From positions 180,001 to 244,000 of the forward strand of contig NC_091353.1 in assembly GCF_038502225.1 (NCBI RefSeq): a stretch of DNA of 64,000 nt. The letters are read 5' to 3'. The notes below the pieces were generated by a model. The model was not told the DNA's origin, did no database searches, and saw nothing but the letters and a program-made list of their open reading frames with translations. Within the stretch, counting starts at the first letter, position 1, and every line of letters begins with the position of its first letter. This document shows, in pieces, positions 60,706 through 64,000 of the stretch. The position numbers and the translations under genes were made by a program. The DNA comes from Cherax quadricarinatus (lineage: Eukaryota > Arthropoda > Malacostraca > Decapoda > Parastacidae).

Positions 60706-62702
60706 CCAACAACAAAATCCCCCAACAAACACGCAACACGACCTCATTTATATATGCTGACATACAGGGCTTTAAGCCATCCACCAACAACAAAATATGG
60801 ATAACTGAGTACAACCTTTACAGATGCGACAGAAAGAACAGGAAACAAGGATGGGGGGGGGGGTTTAGCCTGTATGTCAGAGAGTTGCTCATTTGCACGG
60901 GGATACTAAACACCACAAATGGTGTAGTTGAATTTCTAACAATAAAAATCGAGGACCAAAACTTAGTTATTGTACTTGTACATAAGCCACCGGATGCAAC
61001 TTCCCAACAGTTCAAGGAACATCTCTCGAAAATTGATTACTGTCTGGAAAACCTTCCAGCCCCATCCCCAAAGACTCTGCTGCTTGATTTCAATTTAAGA
61101 CATATGAAATGGAAGAATGTAGCAAATAATGTTGTAGCAGAAATAATCCCTGGAGGCAGCTCAGATGAAGTCACACACACACAGGAGCTGCTGAATTTTT
61201 GCAACAAACACACCCTAATTCAGCAGATAGTGGAGCCAACAAGACTGGAGAACACACTTGGCCTTATTTTCACAAATAATGAGGACCTGGTAAGAAACAT
61301 AGCAATGTCAAAAACAACTAATTCTGATCACAATCTAATCGAAGTCCAGATTTACATGCACAGGAGTCCTGATCAGCAAAATGCATACAGCTATGATAAT
61401 GCCTTTACCAAATTCAACTTCAACAACAAGAACATCAACTTGGACCAGGTAAACCATGTCCTTAATGAAACATGTTGGGATGATATCCTAAATAACATGG
61501 ACTCTAACCAGTGCCTAGAAATGATCAACTTTCTGGTAGCTGAAGTTTGTTTGAGGCATATTCCCTTAAGAAAAAAGAAGAGAAGAAGAAACTGGAGAGA
61601 GAAAGACGCTCTCTCTACACGAGAAGGCTAAGAAACACTGAGCTCTTCAAGAATGCCAGATTATCTGAAACACGGAATGAAGTGCTAACCAGGGAATGTA
61701 AAATATTGAGCTTAAGTTACAGGATCCAGGAGAGACAAGAGGAGCTAAAAGCGATTAGTGAAATTGAAAGAAATTCGAAATATTTCTTTTCATATGTCTA
61801 AAACAAGGCAAAAATCACATCTAGTATAGGGCCCTTGCTCAAACAAGATAGATCTTACACAGATAACAACAAAAAAATGAGTGAGATACTGAAATATCAA
61901 TATGACTCTGTGTTCAGTGAGCCACTACTCAGTCTAAAGATGGACAATCCAAATAATTTTTTTCATGGATGAGCCTCAAAACCCTGTCAATGTATGCCAG
62001 ATTTCTGACATAATCCTAACTCTACTAAACTTTGAGAAAGCCATTGACAACATGCCCATGCGCTCAGCCCCAGGCCCAGACTCGTGGAACTCTGTATTCA
62101 TTAAGAACTGCAAGAAACCCATTTCGTGGGGCCCTAAGTATGCTATGGAGAAGGGGCATAGACACAGGTGAGATTCCACAGTCATTAAAAACAACGAATA
62201 TAGGCCCACACCATAATGGTGGCAGCAGAGCTATAGCTAATAACGTTAGATAAATAGCTCTAACGTCTCACATCACATAAATCTTTGAAAGAGTTCTAAG
62301 AACCAGGATTGCATACCACTTGCATTCCTAACAACTGTACAATCCGAGGCAACATGGGTTCAGAGCAGGTCGCTCCTGCCTCCCAAAACTACTGGATCAC
62401 TATGACATGGTCTTGGATGCACTGAAAAACAAACAGAATGCAGATATTGTATACACAGGTTTTGCAAAGGTCTTTGACAAGTGCGATGATGGTGTAACAG
62501 CAGACAAAATGCGCGCTTAAGGGATAACTTGCAAAGTGGGCAGATGGATCCTCAACTTTCTTACCAATCGAAGACTTGTGGTAAACATAATTAAATTGGA
62601 AGCTGCCACAGTGAAGAACTCTGTTCCATAAGGTACAGTACTCGCCCCTGTCCTGTTCCTCATCCTCATATCAGACATAGACAGAGATGTAAATCATAGC
62701 AC

Positions 62703-62777
62703 CGTATCATCCTTTGCAAATGATACTAGGATCTGCATAAGATCCTAGTATCATCTGCAAAGGATGATACTAGGATG
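62703..62777. repeat. Perfect-stem palindrome at the RT catalytic motif
   Basis: TATCATCCTTTGCAAATGAT and ACTAGGATCT are mirrored after GCATA by AGATCCTAGT and ATCATCTGCAAAGGATGATA: two arms of about 30 bases with one mismatch and a five-base loop. The left arm is the FAND(T) codons of the RT. Confidence 0.9.
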
Positions 62778-62804
62778 AGACACAGGAACTAGGGAACAAA
62801 ACTT

Positions 62805-63035
62805 AAAGTTGAAAGCTTGGATAAGTTATAGGGATGTTAGGAAGTATTTCTTTAGCTTTAGAGTTGTCAGGAAGTGGATCAGTCAGGAGAATAAAGTATT
62901 GAAAGCAGGATCCACACATAGCTTTAAGAAATAGTATCAAAGCCCTCGGTGACCTCGTAGCAACTACCAAAGAGGTGGGGCCAGGAGCTGTGAATCGACT
63001 CCTGCAACCACATATAGGTAAGTACACACATACAC
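62805..63035 (+). mobile_element. LINE-A 3' end fragment
   Basis: GGGATGTTAGGAAGTATTTC, GTTGTCAGGAAGTGGATCAG and the tail ACATATAGGTAAGTACACACA are LINE-A C-terminal and terminal sequences. Confidence 0.8.
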
Positions 63036-63269
63036 ACTACCACATACTCTCATTCACTGTCTCTGATGTGTAATATACAAATAATAAATTGAAAATATGT
63101 TTCAAGTGATGTACTGCAACTTTGTGCGTCATTTCAACAATTTTCTTCTGTTTCTTTTAGTGATCTGTGTTTTCCATGTTTCTTTATCATGTCTTTGTGC
63201 TCTTTGTTCTTCATCTTATTTTTTTTTCTTCTTGGTGATTCTTTTGTTCCGATTTTTTCTGGGATATAT
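63036..63269. other. T-rich sequence without gene
   Basis: T-rich; hydrophobic frames across it follow from composition. Confidence 0.4.
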
Positions 63270-63500
63270 TTTTTCTGGAATACCTACCTGGAGTCTACCT
63301 GGCATTCCGGGGATCAACCCCCCCGCGGCCCGGTCCATGACCAGGCCACCCGGTGGATCAGGACCTGGTCAATGAGGTTGTTCCTGCTGGCCGTACGTAG
63401 TCCAACGTACGAATCACAGTCCAGTTCATCTGGCACTGACTTTAAGTACAAAACTATCACCAAAGATTCGTCATTCAGTGCAATTTTACCTGGTGGTGAC
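63270..63500 (-). mobile_element. LINE-B 3' end, reverse orientation
   Basis: CTACCTGGAGTCTACCTGGC is the reversed terminal repeat, then GATCAACCCCCCCGCGGCCC and, on the minus strand, VPDELDCDSYVGLRTASRNN, matching VPDQPVCGSYVGLRAASSNT at 9280-9335. Confidence 0.85.
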
Positions 63501-64000
63501 GTTAAGTACAAGCTATTGCCACACAGTCTAGAGCCAAATCCATATATGTAATACCAGTTGGTACAGGTAAAGTATGAGAGGATTCTTGCAGCAAAACTAT
63601 CACAGAGAGAAGCACTACTGACATGGGTAATCACTGCCACGCTTCTGATTTGAGACAATTTCAGCTATGACAGTACAGAATAGGTAATCATGTACCACTA
63701 TATATGGCCAAAGACTGGGAGAGTAAGACCCATGCATTCAGGAACATGTAAGGATGATGGATGGTAATATTAACAAACAATATATGGTAAGTTCCCCCCC
63801 CCCTCCAAAAAAATGCGAAGCAGTCAGAAATGATCGTGTTAAGTTGGTATAGACACAAGTGACCACTGGTATATTTAGGAAAATACAAGGATACGAGAGG
63901 GTCAGATTATAGAAGATTGAACTATATACATATAAGGGGATCCCTCATAGCTATTGCGATACAGTTGGTGATCAAACTGGTTCATTATCAAAGACTTGTT
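63501..64000. other. Sequence without recognised gene
   Basis: Nothing coding or repetitive recognised to the window end. Confidence 0.45.

Larger units (their letters stand above)
60401..62790 (+). mobile_element. LINE-F ORF2: endonuclease and decayed reverse transcriptase
   Basis: The frame to 61631 encodes the endonuclease: TSFIYADIQGFKPSTNNKIW, GWGGGFSLYVRELL, LVIVLVHKPPDATSQQFKEH, LLDFNLRHMKWKN, FCNKHTLIQQIVEPTRLENT, LGLIFTNNEDLVRN, TTNSDHNLIEVQIY (SDH retained). Past a frameshift near 61570: LERERRSLYTRRLRN, then RT blocks with stops: SAPGPDSWN, RIAYHLHS, GFRAGRSCLPKLLDHYDMVL, VYTGFAKVFDKCD (motif A), GTVLAPVLFLILISD (motif B), SSFANDT where FADD is expected. It belongs to a CR1/L2-like group. 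Dead. Confidence 0.8.

Overview
The window is animal nuclear DNA with almost no prokaryotic signal: very long introns, phase-consistent splice sites, kilobase minisatellites, long (TA)n, (CA)n and (GA)n tracts, tRNA-derived SINE-like repeats and many decayed non-LTR retrotransposons. The mixture of CR1/L2-like LINEs, an RTE-like LINE, a Penelope-like reverse transcriptase and an arthropod-type Sidestep immunoglobulin gene suggests a decapod crustacean, perhaps a crayfish. That assignment is an inference from family content, not a measurement. A 100-N assembly gap lies at 32827-32926.

The only convincing host gene is on the + strand. Four internal exons (35416-35619, 42745-42896, 47604-47748, 54397-54527) encode consecutive pieces of Ig domains closely resembling the Sidestep (Side) family of axon-guidance receptors. 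Intron phases match across all three junctions (1-1, 0-0, 1-1). The first and last exons, including the N-terminal Ig domain and the transmembrane region, are not visible. Introns of 7.1, 4.7 and 6.6 kb are filled with repeats.

Layout: 1-6430, successive 5'-truncated LINE-A copies separated by (CA)n; 6440-9445, an internally deleted LINE-B with a CCHC gag-like ORF1; 10-11 kb, 55-bp and 17-bp tandem repeats; 11150-14830, LINE-C with an SGNH-hydrolase-like domain, interrupted by a palindromic element; 15.8-18.2 kb, a 17-bp satellite; 19.4-20.2 kb, compound GC-rich repeats; 20.9 kb, a LINE-D end; 21.7-23.2 kb, a 51-bp minisatellite; 23.5-26.6 kb, (TA)n, SINE palindrome, Penelope RT and RTE fragment; 27.6-28.3 kb, a palindromic element with target-site duplications; 28.6-29.6 kb, a 30-bp minisatellite; 29.7-30.5 kb, a hAT remnant; 30.7-32.4 kb, a 12-bp satellite; 33-35.2 kb, more LINE pieces and a heat-shock-element-like array; 35.4-54.5 kb, the Sidestep-like gene with LTR, RTE and satellite insertions in its introns; 55-64 kb, more palindromes, LINE-A, a LINE with CCCH zinc fingers, and SINEs.

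The most interesting system is a set of palindromic elements whose arms carry hammerhead-ribozyme-like cores. One family has the canonical CTGATGA/GAAAC core. A second has TTGATAA/GAAACGTC, in which the C3-G8 core pair appears changed to U3-A8 while a perfect stem I is kept. At least three insertions have 12-13 bp target-site duplications, and a Penelope-like reverse transcriptase, a group known to carry hammerheads, lies nearby. A second pattern is that LINE copies begin and end in the same dinucleotide microsatellite ((CA)n for LINE-A, (TA)n for the RTE-like LINE).
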